From the NCBI GenBank assembly GCA_964428175.1, contig CAYRXM010000025.1, positions 1 to 39,998 of the forward strand: 39,998 nucleotides of DNA, written 5' to 3'. A model generated the notes under the pieces. It searched no databases. It had not been told where the DNA came from and was given only the letters and a program-made list of their open reading frames with translations. The DNA comes from CAYRXM01 sp964428175 (lineage in GTDB: Bacteria > Chloroflexota > Anaerolineae > JAFGEY01). Positions 9,283 to 18,118 of the stretch are shown in pieces (the stretch's first letter is position 1; every line of letters starts with the position of its first letter). Position numbers and translations under genes: made by a program.

Positions 9283-11256
9283 ATGAACGTCAAAACCGAA
9301 ATACTCTACCAATACCCCTTTCCGATTGCGCTGACTTTTCACAACGCCGACAATGCGCGCGAAGCGGTCGGCGCGCACGATCAGCGGGTCAAGTTGTTCG
9401 AGGTGACGCTCAAGTATCTCTCGTCGATTGCCATTGCCCAATACCTGGCCGATCAATTGCAAGACGAACGGGTCAGGCAGGCCCTGCAAGGCCTGTTCCG
9501 GCCTTCGTTGGGGCAGTGGAACGGCTTTTTGCGCGAGGTGCTCAGCGCCTACGAGCGCGCCAAGCGTGTGCAGCAGATGTTTATCCCCGAATTGTTCGAT
9601 GTCTATAACAAGAAACAGCGCGACCGCCCGGCGATGATCGAGGCCTATAACCAGATCGTCAATTATGCACAGAACCGCACCGACAGTGCCACCACGTCGC
9701 TGTCGCTGCGCCAGTTTTGCGACGCGATGGTCAATTACCGCAACAAGACGATCGGCCACGGGGCGATCAACCGCTATCACTGCGAGCAGATCAACGATCC
9801 GCTCTTTGCCGCGCTGGAAGAGATGCTGGGCCAATTGACCTTCCTGGAAGCATACAAGCTGGTCTATGTCGAGGATGTGCGCTTGCGGCGCGGCAGTTAC
9901 ACGCACGAGATGGTCAGTTTTATGGGCAGCACGCCGCCCTCGCGGCTCAAAGAGGCCTATGTCACCGACAGCCAGGACGATTATCGCGTCGAGGAGCAGC
10001 TTTACCTGTGCAAGCGCGGCACCAATGTGCCCGTGTTGAGCCTGCACCCGCTGGTCATCGCCTGGCAGAACGATGTGCTCTTTTTGAACGAGAGCGAGCG
10101 CGACCGCGACATCGAGTATCTGAGCTATCAGAGCGGGCAGATCAAGCGGCCCGACCGGCTGCTGGAAGATTTCAAGGACATTGTCGGCTCGGCCATCGTC
10201 GATGAAACGGGCGGCGAACCCTCGTTCGAACGGATGCGCCGCAAGGTCGCCGCGCCGGAGAGCGAGGGGACGCCCTACGAGTTGGGCAGCCAGGCTTTCG
10301 AGCAGGAAGATTGGGCGGAGGCGGTGCGGCAGTTGGGCAAGGTGGCCGAGCAAGACGCCAATCACGCCGACGCACAGGCCAAACTGGGCCAGGCGCAGCG
10401 CCAGCAAGCCCTGCTGACCCGCTATGAGCGGGCCAAACAGTGGGTGTCGCAGGGCGGATGGGATCAGGCGGAAGCAGTTCTGGTCAAGCTGGAGCAGGAT
10501 GAGCCGGGCTATCGCGACGTGCGCAGTTTGTTGAATACGGTGCAAATGGGGCGGGCCGAGCAAAAGAACCTGGATCGGCTTTATACGCAGGCTCAGGCGG
10601 CGCTCAAGGCGCAGGCCTGGGATCGCGTCCTGGATTTGCTGGAGCGGCTGCACGAGATGCGCGCCGATTTTCGCGACGTGAGCGTGCTCTATGAGGCGCA
10701 AAAGCGCATTGCCGACCTGTACAACCAGGCCGTGGAATCGATGTCCAAGCGGCGTTGGGCCGAGGCGCAAACGGCGCTGCACCAGGTTCGCGCGCTGACG
10801 CCGGGCTATAAAAACGTCGATTCGTTGATCGAGCGAACTGACCGCGAGCTGGAGACCGAGGCGCACATGGCTGCCTGGTACGGCCAGGCCAAAGTACACA
10901 TGGCTCTCGAAGAGTGGCCGCAGGCGCTGGAACTGCTGGATCGCATCGATGACGAACTGGACGGCTACCGCGATGTCAACCAATTGATCCAGACCGTGCA
11001 GGCCAAAATCCTGATCGAGTGTCCCCGCTGTGGATACGCAACCCCGTCGGGGGGCAAGTTTTGCAGCAAGTGCGGCGCGCCGCTCCAGACCTGGGTTTGC
11101 TGGCGCTGCCAGTCGCCGGTGCCCGTCGACCGCAAATTCTGCGGCGTGTGCGGTGCGTCCAAAGAACAGCCTGTCGAAAGGCAGGTATGCCCCAAGTGCG
11201 GGCACGCAAATTTGCCGGGGCGCAAATTCTGCGGCAAGTGCGGCTATGCGTTTTAG
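9283..11256 (+). CDS. TPR protein with three C-terminal zinc ribbons and possible HEPN-like N-terminus
   Basis: 657 aa, unassigned. The N-terminal helical domain (about 1-180) includes an R-N-x4-H sequence (R153 to H159) that resembles the catalytic motif of HEPN ribonucleases; this is suggestive only. A middle conserved region (about 180-340) follows, then TPR-like helices (about 345-560). The C-terminal 80 residues hold three CxxC...CxxC zinc ribbons (CPRC/CSKC, CWRC/CGVC, CPKC/CGKC). The ATG at 9283 is chosen because it follows the ATPase stop by 10 nt; starting further upstream would overlap that gene and give a composition unlike a real protein. It is probably co-expressed with the STAND ATPase. 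The zinc-ribbon tail suggests nucleic-acid or protein binding. Confidence 0.82.
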   Translation: MNVKTEILYQYPFPIALTFHNADNAREAVGAHDQRVKLFEVTLKYLSSIAIAQYLADQLQDERVRQALQGLFRPSLGQWNGFLREVLSAYERAKRVQQMFIPELFDVYNKKQRDRPAMIEAYNQIVNYAQNRTDSATTSLSLRQFCDAMVNYRNKTIGHGAINRYHCEQINDPLFAALEEMLGQLTFLEAYKLVYVEDVRLRRGSYTHEMVSFMGSTPPSRLKEAYVTDSQDDYRVEEQLYLCKRGTNVPVLSLHPLVIAWQNDVLFLNESERDRDIEYLSYQSGQIKRPDRLLEDFKDIVGSAIVDETGGEPSFERMRRKVAAPESEGTPYELGSQAFEQEDWAEAVRQLGKVAEQDANHADAQAKLGQAQRQQALLTRYERAKQWVSQGGWDQAEAVLVKLEQDEPGYRDVRSLLNTVQMGRAEQKNLDRLYTQAQAALKAQAWDRVLDLLERLHEMRADFRDVSVLYEAQKRIADLYNQAVESMSKRRWAEAQTALHQVRALTPGYKNVDSLIERTDRELETEAHMAAWYGQAKVHMALEEWPQALELLDRIDDELDGYRDVNQLIQTVQAKILIECPRCGYATPSGGKFCSKCGAPLQTWVCWRCQSPVPVDRKFCGVCGASKEQPVERQVCPKCGHANLPGRKFCGKCGYAF

Positions 11257-11304
11257 ACAACCCGAAAATTAAAGTTCCGGCACTGTCCGGTCGAGGAGGA
11301 AAAA

Positions 11305-12345
11305 ATGAAATGTCCCAATTGTGAAGCCGAAATTCCAGCGGGAGAAAAGTTTTGCCCTCAGTGCGGCGTTCCCGTCGGCGGCGGCATAGCTGCCGGCGGG
11401 GCGGAAAAATGCCCCCACTGCGGTGCGGTGCTGCTGCCCGGTGAGCGGTTTTGCGGCGAGTGTGGCCGTGATGTGACCCAGGCCCCGCCACCACCGGTCT
11501 TTGAATCGCCCATGGCATCGACATTGCCCTCAACTTCGCTGCCCCCGGCTGCGCCCAAACAGCGCTCGCCGTGGACGTGGATCATTATCGCCGTCGTCGC
11601 CTTGCTCGTGCTGGTATGCAGCACATTGTGCGTGATTTTTGTCATCGTGCCGCAGTTCTTGCCAACAGCCACGCCAGCCGCTACGCCGACCTTTACCCCA
11701 ACCATGACGCCGGCGGTCACCTCGACGCCTACGCCGACTTCGACACCGGAGGCCACGTCGACGCCGGAGGCCACGTCGACGCCCAGTTTCAGCCGGGGCG
11801 GGCTGCTTTACGAGCAGGATTTTGTCAATCCGGACGACGATTGGGAGATCAGCGAGTCGCAGGATGTGATTTACAGCCTCGACGGCGGCGCGTACTCGAT
11901 CGAGGTGCTCAAGCCAAGCTGGATGGCCTGGAATGCGGCCGGCCCCGATATGGACGACTTTGTGCTCGAGTTTGATGCCGGGCTGGTTTCGGGCAACAAG
12001 TACAATGCCTACGGCGTGCTGTTCCTGTACAAAAACAAGGACAATCGCTACGAGCTGGACATCAATGGCAACGGCAGTTTTACGTTCGGCAAAAAGGTCG
12101 ACGGCGTGTGGACCGAGCTCGTCGATTGGACGAATCATAGCGCAATCAGGGGCACAGGGATGATCAACCACATCACCCTGATCCGGCTCGGCGACAAGGT
12201 CACACTATACGTCAATGACGAATTTGTGTACGAGTTTGAGGATAACTCGCTGAAAACAGGAACGCTCGCTATGGTTGTGACGGCCTACGAAAACCCGCCG
12301 GCGCGGGCCACGTTTGACAACATCAAGGTGTGGCGCGCGCAATAG
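11305..12345 (+). CDS. Membrane protein with two zinc ribbons and extracellular beta-sandwich domain
   Basis: 346 aa. Two N-terminal zinc ribbons (C3, C6, C17, C20 and C36, C39, C50, C53) precede one transmembrane helix (about 90-116). A Thr/Pro-rich linker follows (about 118-158, with a 6-residue repeat), then a C-terminal LamG/3-keto-disaccharide-hydrolase-like beta-sandwich (about 160-346) of the type that binds carbohydrate. Zinc ribbons in the cytoplasm and the lectin-like domain outside is the likely topology. A strong ribosome site (GAGGAGG, about 11294-11300) precedes the ATG. It shares its modules with both neighbours: zinc ribbons with the gene before and the linker-plus-ectodomain plan with the kinase after. 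That suggests one pathway. The ligand is unknown. Confidence 0.8.
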   Translation: MKCPNCEAEIPAGEKFCPQCGVPVGGGIAAGGAEKCPHCGAVLLPGERFCGECGRDVTQAPPPPVFESPMASTLPSTSLPPAAPKQRSPWTWIIIAVVALLVLVCSTLCVIFVIVPQFLPTATPAATPTFTPTMTPAVTSTPTPTSTPEATSTPEATSTPSFSRGGLLYEQDFVNPDDDWEISESQDVIYSLDGGAYSIEVLKPSWMAWNAAGPDMDDFVLEFDAGLVSGNKYNAYGVLFLYKNKDNRYELDINGNGSFTFGKKVDGVWTELVDWTNHSAIRGTGMINHITLIRLGDKVTLYVNDEFVYEFEDNSLKTGTLAMVVTAYENPPARATFDNIKVWRAQ

Positions 12346-12389
12346 GCAGGCGGGGACACAAGACCAGGGGAGAAGAAAAGGGGTCCACT

Positions 12390-15300
12390 ATGGAACTTGT
12401 GGGCAAAACACTGGGACAATTTGAGGTTGTCCAACAATTGGGCAAAGGCGGTATGGCCACCGTCTACAAGGCTTACCAGGCCAATCTTCAGCGCCACGTC
12501 GCGATCAAGGTGCTCTTGCCGTCGCTGGCCGAAGATATGGACCTGGTCAAGCGCTTTTTGCGCGAGGCTCAATCGGCGGCGGCGCTGCACCACCCCAACG
12601 TGATCACCATCCACGACGTGGGCAGTGAAGACAAAATTCACTACATTGTCATGGAATATCTCGAAGGGATGACTTTGGCCGAACTGTTGGCCCAAGAGTC
12701 CGTCTTGTCGCCCAAACGGATACTCGGCATCGTGCGGCAGATCGCCAACGCGCTCGACTATGCACACGCCAAAGGCTACATCCACCGCGACATCAAGCCC
12801 AGCAACATCATGATCGACCCTGCACACCAGGATCGCATCACCTTGATGGATTTCGGCCTGGTGCGCGCGACCACCGGCAGCCGCCTGACCCGCACCGGGT
12901 TCATCATGGGCACGCCGGACTATATGTCGCCCGAGCAGGCGCGCGGCGATGCCCTCGACCGCCGTTCGGACATCTATTCGCTGGGCGTGATGCTCTACCA
13001 CATGTTCACCGGCAACGTGCCCTTTGTCAAGCCGACGCCGCACGCCATCTTGCTGGCCCACCTGATGGACGATCCGCCGCCGATGGCCGCGTCCGGGCAC
13101 AGCATCACTTCTGAAATCGAAGCCGTGGTGCGCAAGTCAATCGCCAAAGACCCCAACCATCGCTACGATTGGGCCGGCGACCTGGTCGCCGACCTGGAAG
13201 TGGCGATCACCAGGCCCGACACATTCATCATTCCACCGATGGACGGGCTGATGGCGCCTTACCAGAGCACGGTGGTTGCCGGCCCGGCCTCGCGCACCCC
13301 GCCGGCAGGCACGCCCACCTATCCACAGACGACGCCCGCACGCGGCACGACGCCCTATCCACAGACGCCCTATCCGCAAACGCCGCCGCCGGGGTATTCG
13401 CCGCCGCCTGCGGGTGGGGTGACACCGTATCCGCAAACGCCGCCGCCGGGTTATGTTTACCCGCAGACGCCGCCAGTTGGCGTCGCTCCCCCCCAAAAGC
13501 GCAAATGGTTGATCCCGGTGCTGATCCTGGCCTTTGCCTTGATTGCCGTGCTGGCTGTGGGCGGGGTTCTGCTGGCGCCGTGGCTGATCAGGCAGTTCAA
13601 TCCCACGCCCACGACGGTGGCCCTGGCTGCCACCCAAACGCCGATGCCGCAAGCCAAAATCGAACTTTTCACGGTTAGCCCCAAATCCATCGTTCAGGGT
13701 GAAAGCGTGACCATCGAATGGCGCGCGGTGGGAGTTGCTTCCGTAGACATCGAGCCGAACGTGCGCAAGGGGTCGGCGGCCAGCGGCGTTATCACCGACA
13801 AGCCCTTGGGCACCACAACCTACGAACTGGTCTTGCCGGACGGCCAGCGCCAAGCGGTGACGGTCGAGGTGACGCCCGCGCCGGGCGCGCCCGAGATCGA
13901 ATTGTTTGAGGTGTCGCCGGCCGAGCCGGTGCGCGGGCAAGAAGTGCAACTGGCCTGGAAAGTGACCGGCAATGTATCCAGCATCGAGATTTACCTGAAC
14001 TATGAGGCCCTGCCCAAGTGGTCGAACCTGCCGGCCGAGGGATCGCTGCGGACATCGTTCGACAAGCCGGGCACGGTGCTGCTGGTAGCCCAATACGAGG
14101 GCAAGAAATCGACCCAGACGCTCTTGCTCAGTGTGCTGGAGCCAACCGTGACGCTCACACCGCAGCCAGAGCCAACCGCGACGCAGACCCTTGCCCCACC
14201 GATAGCGACGCCAACCGCGACGCCAACGGATACGCCGCCGCCGGTCACCACGCCAGTGGTCACGGTGGCCCCAACGGTGGCTCCGCCCACCACATCGCCG
14301 AGTTCCGGCGGGGTGATCTCGTTCGAGACCTTTGGCGCCTGGCGGCGCGGCGATCAACCCTATGGCGAGTTTACCCAGAGCAGCGAGCAGGTCAAATCGG
14401 GCAGCTATGCCGGGAAACTGGCCTACAATTTCAGCAGCGCGTCTTCGGCAGACGATTTTGTCATCTTTGAGCAAAAGACGGCCATCCCCGGCACACCGAA
14501 TCAGGTCAGTGCGTGGGTGTACGGCGACGGAGCCGGTCACTTTTTCAACATCTGGGTGCTCGACGCGGAAGGCGAGATGTGGTCGGTGGCGATGGGGCGC
14601 ATCTATCACACGGGCTGGCTCAAGATGACCGGCACGCTGGCCCCCGGCTTGCCCTGGCCGGGTGGCCGCGTTTACGGCCCGGACAATGCCAAGATCGACT
14701 ATCCGGTGCGTTTCAGCAGCATCGTCATCGACCGGGTGGACGGGGCCAAGACGGGCACGCTCTATTTCGACGATATTGTTTTTGCATCGGGGACGGTCAG
14801 CGCGAACACCCCGTCGCCGGGAGCAACGGCAACGCCAGAGTCGCCGGCGGCAGGCCAGGTGGGGCGGATCATCTTTACTGTGCAAGAAGGGGAAAGCTAT
14901 TACCTCTATTCCACCGATCCGGCCTGGAGCAACCCGGTCGAGATCGGGCGGACGACTTTTGCCAACTCGACCTGCCCGGAGGGCAACACGGCGGCGCGCA
15001 CGATGGACGGCAAAAGTATCGCCATCAAGCCGGTCAATGTCTGCAAACTGGCGGGCACGGTCGGCTCTTGCCCGGCACCCAACGGCGCAGTCAAGGCCAA
15101 TACGTCCAACCTCGGCGACGGCAATTTTGCCGTGACGCTGGTGCGTGCCAATGACGGGCAGCAGCTGCGCTCTTATTACATTGGCAAGCTGCACATCTGG
15201 AGCGGCCTCAATTGGGCGCCGGACAGCAGCCACTTTATATTCACCGACCAGAACATGGGCGTCATCCGCGCCAATGTGGACAAAGACGGCTACAATGTGA

Positions 15301-15485
15301 TCCTCGGTGTCAAATACAATGACTGGCCGATGCAGTTTACCCCTGACGGCAGTTATCTCTATTATCTCAAGCTGGTTTCGGGCGCAAACGCTGACGTGTT
15401 TATCATACGCTCCGATGGCAGCGGCGAACGCAACATCACCAACGCGCCGATCACGAAAAAGATGTGCCCACGCTGGAAGGGCTAA
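12390..15485 (+). CDS. Receptor-type Ser/Thr protein kinase with Ig-like, galactose-binding-like and propeller-like ectodomains
   Basis: 1031-aa PASTA-less receptor kinase. The cytoplasmic kinase domain (about 10-270) has the glycine loop GKGGMATVY, K40, HRDIKPSN (catalytic D134), DFG (D154) and GTPDYMSPEQ, so it should be active. A Pro/Tyr/Gln-rich repeat region (about 310-365) leads to one transmembrane helix (about 372-398). Outside are two Ig-like repeats beginning IELF-V-P (about 430 and 512), a Thr/Pro linker, a CBM-like beta-sandwich (about 645-805) and a C-terminal WD40/TolB-like propeller segment. The ATG at 12390 is preferred over an upstream frame because it sits just before the conserved kinase N-terminus and after AAAAGGGG. 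It probably senses a cell-envelope or polysaccharide signal. Confidence 0.9.
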   Translation: MELVGKTLGQFEVVQQLGKGGMATVYKAYQANLQRHVAIKVLLPSLAEDMDLVKRFLREAQSAAALHHPNVITIHDVGSEDKIHYIVMEYLEGMTLAELLAQESVLSPKRILGIVRQIANALDYAHAKGYIHRDIKPSNIMIDPAHQDRITLMDFGLVRATTGSRLTRTGFIMGTPDYMSPEQARGDALDRRSDIYSLGVMLYHMFTGNVPFVKPTPHAILLAHLMDDPPPMAASGHSITSEIEAVVRKSIAKDPNHRYDWAGDLVADLEVAITRPDTFIIPPMDGLMAPYQSTVVAGPASRTPPAGTPTYPQTTPARGTTPYPQTPYPQTPPPGYSPPPAGGVTPYPQTPPPGYVYPQTPPVGVAPPQKRKWLIPVLILAFALIAVLAVGGVLLAPWLIRQFNPTPTTVALAATQTPMPQAKIELFTVSPKSIVQGESVTIEWRAVGVASVDIEPNVRKGSAASGVITDKPLGTTTYELVLPDGQRQAVTVEVTPAPGAPEIELFEVSPAEPVRGQEVQLAWKVTGNVSSIEIYLNYEALPKWSNLPAEGSLRTSFDKPGTVLLVAQYEGKKSTQTLLLSVLEPTVTLTPQPEPTATQTLAPPIATPTATPTDTPPPVTTPVVTVAPTVAPPTTSPSSGGVISFETFGAWRRGDQPYGEFTQSSEQVKSGSYAGKLAYNFSSASSADDFVIFEQKTAIPGTPNQVSAWVYGDGAGHFFNIWVLDAEGEMWSVAMGRIYHTGWLKMTGTLAPGLPWPGGRVYGPDNAKIDYPVRFSSIVIDRVDGAKTGTLYFDDIVFASGTVSANTPSPGATATPESPAAGQVGRIIFTVQEGESYYLYSTDPAWSNPVEIGRTTFANSTCPEGNTAARTMDGKSIAIKPVNVCKLAGTVGSCPAPNGAVKANTSNLGDGNFAVTLVRANDGQQLRSYYIGKLHIWSGLNWAPDSSHFIFTDQNMGVIRANVDKDGYNVILGVKYNDWPMQFTPDGSYLYYLKLVSGANADVFIIRSDGSGERNITNAPITKKMCPRWKG

Positions 15486-15520
15486 CTGGCTGTGCTTGCG
15501 TGGTCTCAATTTGGGTCTTT

Positions 15521-15572
15521 CGAACGCGCGCAAACCCGTCGAACCTGAAAATTCGCAGGGTTTGCGCGTTCG
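15521..15572. repeat. Imperfect inverted repeat between the kinase and ABC-F genes
   Basis: CGAACGCGCGCAAACCC (15521-15537) pairs with GGGTTTGCGCGTTCG (15558-15572) apart from one extra CG dinucleotide, with a 20-nt loop. There is no T-tract on either side, so it is a weak terminator candidate. It may instead be a dispersed palindromic element or an RNA-stabilising hairpin at the kinase 3' end. Confidence 0.55.
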
Positions 15573-15606
15573 CACGCTTGATCGATGCAGTCAATAAAGG
15601 AACTTG

Positions 15607-17265
15607 ATGCTCACCGTCAATCAAATCGCCAAAGCCTACGGCGATGACATTATTTTGCAAGACGTCAGTTTCACTGTCAACCCCGGCGACCGGCTCGGCC
15701 TGGTCGGGCCGAACGGCTGTGGCAAAACCACCCTGCTGCGCATCATCGTCGGCCGCGAGACGCCCGACGACGGCGCCGTCGCCCTGACCATGCCGGGGAT
15801 GCGCATGGGCTATCTGGAGCAGTCGCTCAGCTATGCCGACGCGGCTACCGTCGGCGAGGTGCTGCTGACCCGCGTCGCCGAAGCCGAGAGCGAGGTCGAG
15901 CGGTTGGCCGCGCAGATGGCGCACGCTGCCCAGGACGACCTCGCCGGTTTGATGGAGGCCTATGCCCGCGCACTCGATCAACTCGAGGCGGGCGGCGGCT
16001 ACCAGATCGAGGCCGAGATGGAGGCCGTGCTCGCCGGGCTGGGCCTCGATCAACTGGAGCGCGACACGCCGGTGCGCATCCTCAGCGGCGGGCAAAAAAC
16101 GCGCCTGGGCCTGGCCCGCTTGCTGCTCGAAAAACCGCACCTGCTCCTGCTCGACGAGCCGACCAACCACCTTGACATCGACGCGCTGGAATGGCTGGAA
16201 ACGTTCGTCAGCCACTATGACGGCGCGGTGCTCATCGTCTCGCACGACCGCACCTTTCTCGACCGCACGGTGAACACGATCCTCGAACTCGATCCGCTCA
16301 CGCATACCATGCACGCCTATCCTGGCAATTACAGCGACTATGTTCAGGCCAAAGAGCGCGAATACGCCCAACTGTGGAGCACCTACAAAGATCAGCAGGA
16401 CCGCATCGCCCAGTATCGCAAGGCGATCACCGGCTTTGAGACCTATGCGCGCAACATCGAGCTGGGCACGATCAACTTTGCCACCCGAAAAATCGCCAAG
16501 GGCATCGCCCGCAAGGCGGTGGTGCAAAAACGCCGCCTGGAACGCTACCTGGAATCCGAAGACCTGGTCGACAAGCCGCAGCGCTCGTGGCAGATGAAGC
16601 TCGATTTCGGCCAGGTGTCGGAGAGCAGCCAGGACGTGCTGATCGTCGAAAACCTCAGCATGGGCTTTGGCCCGCACATCTTGTTTCGCGACGTTTCGCT
16701 CACCCTGCGCGCCGGCGAGCGGGTGGTGCTGGCCGGGCCGAACGGCAGCGGCAAGACGACGTTTTTGCGCATTGCGCTGGGCCAGATCGCGCCGCTGGGC
16801 GGGCAAATCCGTGCCGGCCCCAGCGTCAAAATCGGCTATTATTCGCAAGAGCAGGAAGGGTTGGACGACGAATCCGATGCATTCGGCGAAATCCGCCGCG
16901 TCGCGCCATTAGGCGACACCGAGACACGCAATTTCCTGCATTATTTTCTGTTCAGCGGCGACGACGTGTTCGTGCCGGTCGGCTCGCTCAGCTACGGCGA
17001 GCGCGCCCGGCTGGCTCTGGCCAGGCTGGTCGCCGCCGGCTGCAACCTGCTCATCCTCGACGAGCCGATCAATCACCTCGACATCCCTTCGCGCGAGTGT
17101 TTCGAGCAAGGCCTCAGCCAGTTCGAAGGCACCGTGCTGGCTGTCGTCCATGACCGCTACTTCATCGACCGCTTTGCCACGCGCATCTGGGCGATACACG
17201 GCGGCGGGATTTTCGAATACGTCGATTTGGCAGATATGCGACGGGGCGTGATGCGTGAAATGTAA
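15607..17265 (+). CDS. ABC-F family ATP-binding protein
   Basis: Soluble duplicated ATPase of the ABC-F class (552 aa), a family that acts on ribosomes as translation factors or antibiotic-resistance proteins. The first cassette has GPNGCGKTT (34-42), LSGGQKTRLGLARLLL and LLLDEPTNHLDI. The second has GPNGSGKTT, LSYGERARLALARL and LILDEPINHLDI. The second signature replaces the LSGG glycine with tyrosine, and the second Walker B tail has Ile for Thr. There are no membrane segments. The ATG at 15607 is chosen over the adjacent TTG because AAGGA lies 6 nt upstream. Its 3' end runs into a dispersed repeat, and its last residues (RRGVMREM) are encoded by that repeat. Uup-like or EttA-like roles cannot be separated. 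Confidence 0.92.
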   Translation: MLTVNQIAKAYGDDIILQDVSFTVNPGDRLGLVGPNGCGKTTLLRIIVGRETPDDGAVALTMPGMRMGYLEQSLSYADAATVGEVLLTRVAEAESEVERLAAQMAHAAQDDLAGLMEAYARALDQLEAGGGYQIEAEMEAVLAGLGLDQLERDTPVRILSGGQKTRLGLARLLLEKPHLLLLDEPTNHLDIDALEWLETFVSHYDGAVLIVSHDRTFLDRTVNTILELDPLTHTMHAYPGNYSDYVQAKEREYAQLWSTYKDQQDRIAQYRKAITGFETYARNIELGTINFATRKIAKGIARKAVVQKRRLERYLESEDLVDKPQRSWQMKLDFGQVSESSQDVLIVENLSMGFGPHILFRDVSLTLRAGERVVLAGPNGSGKTTFLRIALGQIAPLGGQIRAGPSVKIGYYSQEQEGLDDESDAFGEIRRVAPLGDTETRNFLHYFLFSGDDVFVPVGSLSYGERARLALARLVAAGCNLLILDEPINHLDIPSRECFEQGLSQFEGTVLAVVHDRYFIDRFATRIWAIHGGGIFEYVDLADMRRGVMREM

Positions 17266-17282
17266 TGCATACTGCGCCATTC

Positions 17283-17317
17283 ACGCATTACGCATTACGT
17301 ATTACGCATTACGCATC
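17283..17317 (+). repeat. Five tandem copies of a 7-bp unit (ACGCATT)
   Basis: ACGCATT occurs five times head to tail (copy 3 is ACGTATT, copy 5 is ACGCATC). CGTGATGCGT at 17247-17256, inside the ABC-F 3' end, is the exact reverse complement of ACGCATCACG at 17311-17320, so the tract can fold back over the stop codon. Confidence 0.85.
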
Positions 17318-17350
17318 ACGTAACATATTTGTGAGCCGAAAAGGAGTTTT

Positions 17351-18118
17351 ATGTCTAAACTACTCGATCTACCCAAACCCTTGATCATGGCCCATCGCGG
17401 CGATGCCGTTCACGCACCGGAAAACTCACTTACCGCGTTCCAGATGGCGCTCGACGAAGGCGCCGATCTGTTGGAAACCGATCTCTGGTTGACCGGCGAC
17501 GGCGTGCTGGTCTGCCACCACGACCGGACGCTGGATCGCGTCACCGACAGTCGCGGCGCGATCCCCAACCTGACCCTGGCCGAGGTCAAAACGGCGCACG
17601 TGACCGGCTCGTACTGCGCCCAATTCGACGCCGCGCAGTACCCCGACGAGCGCATCCCGACGTTGGAAGAACTGCTGGCGCTGACTCCACCCGACAAGGG
17701 GCTGGCCCTCGAACTCAAAGACCCGGCCCTGGCCGATCCGCAAAACGCCCAAAAACTGATCGACCTGATCCGCCCGCGCATCGAGGCGGGGACGGTGTTT
17801 TTGATGTCGTTCAGCCACAAGCTCCTTTACGCGGCGAAAAAAGTCGAGCCGAAAGTGTGGATCGGCGAGATCAGTGAGGCTAACGCCAACCCGGCTTTTG
17901 ACGGCGACGGCATCGGCACCACGCCACAGGCCATGGCGGCCAACCCGCGCTATATGGAGATCGCCCGCCAGCACGGCTTGTGGGTCTGCCCGCTCGATCC
18001 CGCGCCGGAGGATCGCCTGGACTGGTACCTGGCCCTCGGCGTCGACGCGGTGCTCAGCCACCACCCGGCCGAGACGCGGGCTGCGCTGACTGAAAAACGG
18101 CAAGGTAAAGGCGAATGA
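17351..18118 (+). CDS. Glycerophosphodiester phosphodiesterase (GDPD)
   Basis: Metal-dependent hydrolase (255 aa) that splits glycerophosphodiesters to glycerol-3-phosphate and an alcohol, in phospholipid turnover. Family motifs visible: MAHRGD (H15, R16), APENSLTAF (E24), LETDLWLTGDG (E42, D44) and HHDRTLDR (H57). There is no signal peptide, so it is probably cytoplasmic like UgpQ. GGAG lies about 6 nt before the ATG. Its stop overlaps the start of the SGNH hydrolase gene (ATGA), so the two lipid/ester hydrolases are translationally coupled. Confidence 0.92.
   Translation: MSKLLDLPKPLIMAHRGDAVHAPENSLTAFQMALDEGADLLETDLWLTGDGVLVCHHDRTLDRVTDSRGAIPNLTLAEVKTAHVTGSYCAQFDAAQYPDERIPTLEELLALTPPDKGLALELKDPALADPQNAQKLIDLIRPRIEAGTVFLMSFSHKLLYAAKKVEPKVWIGEISEANANPAFDGDGIGTTPQAMAANPRYMEIARQHGLWVCPLDPAPEDRLDWYLALGVDAVLSHHPAETRAALTEKRQGKGE

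Noticed and set aside
17283..17317. CRISPR array
   Set aside because: The units are 7 bp and contiguous, with no spacers.
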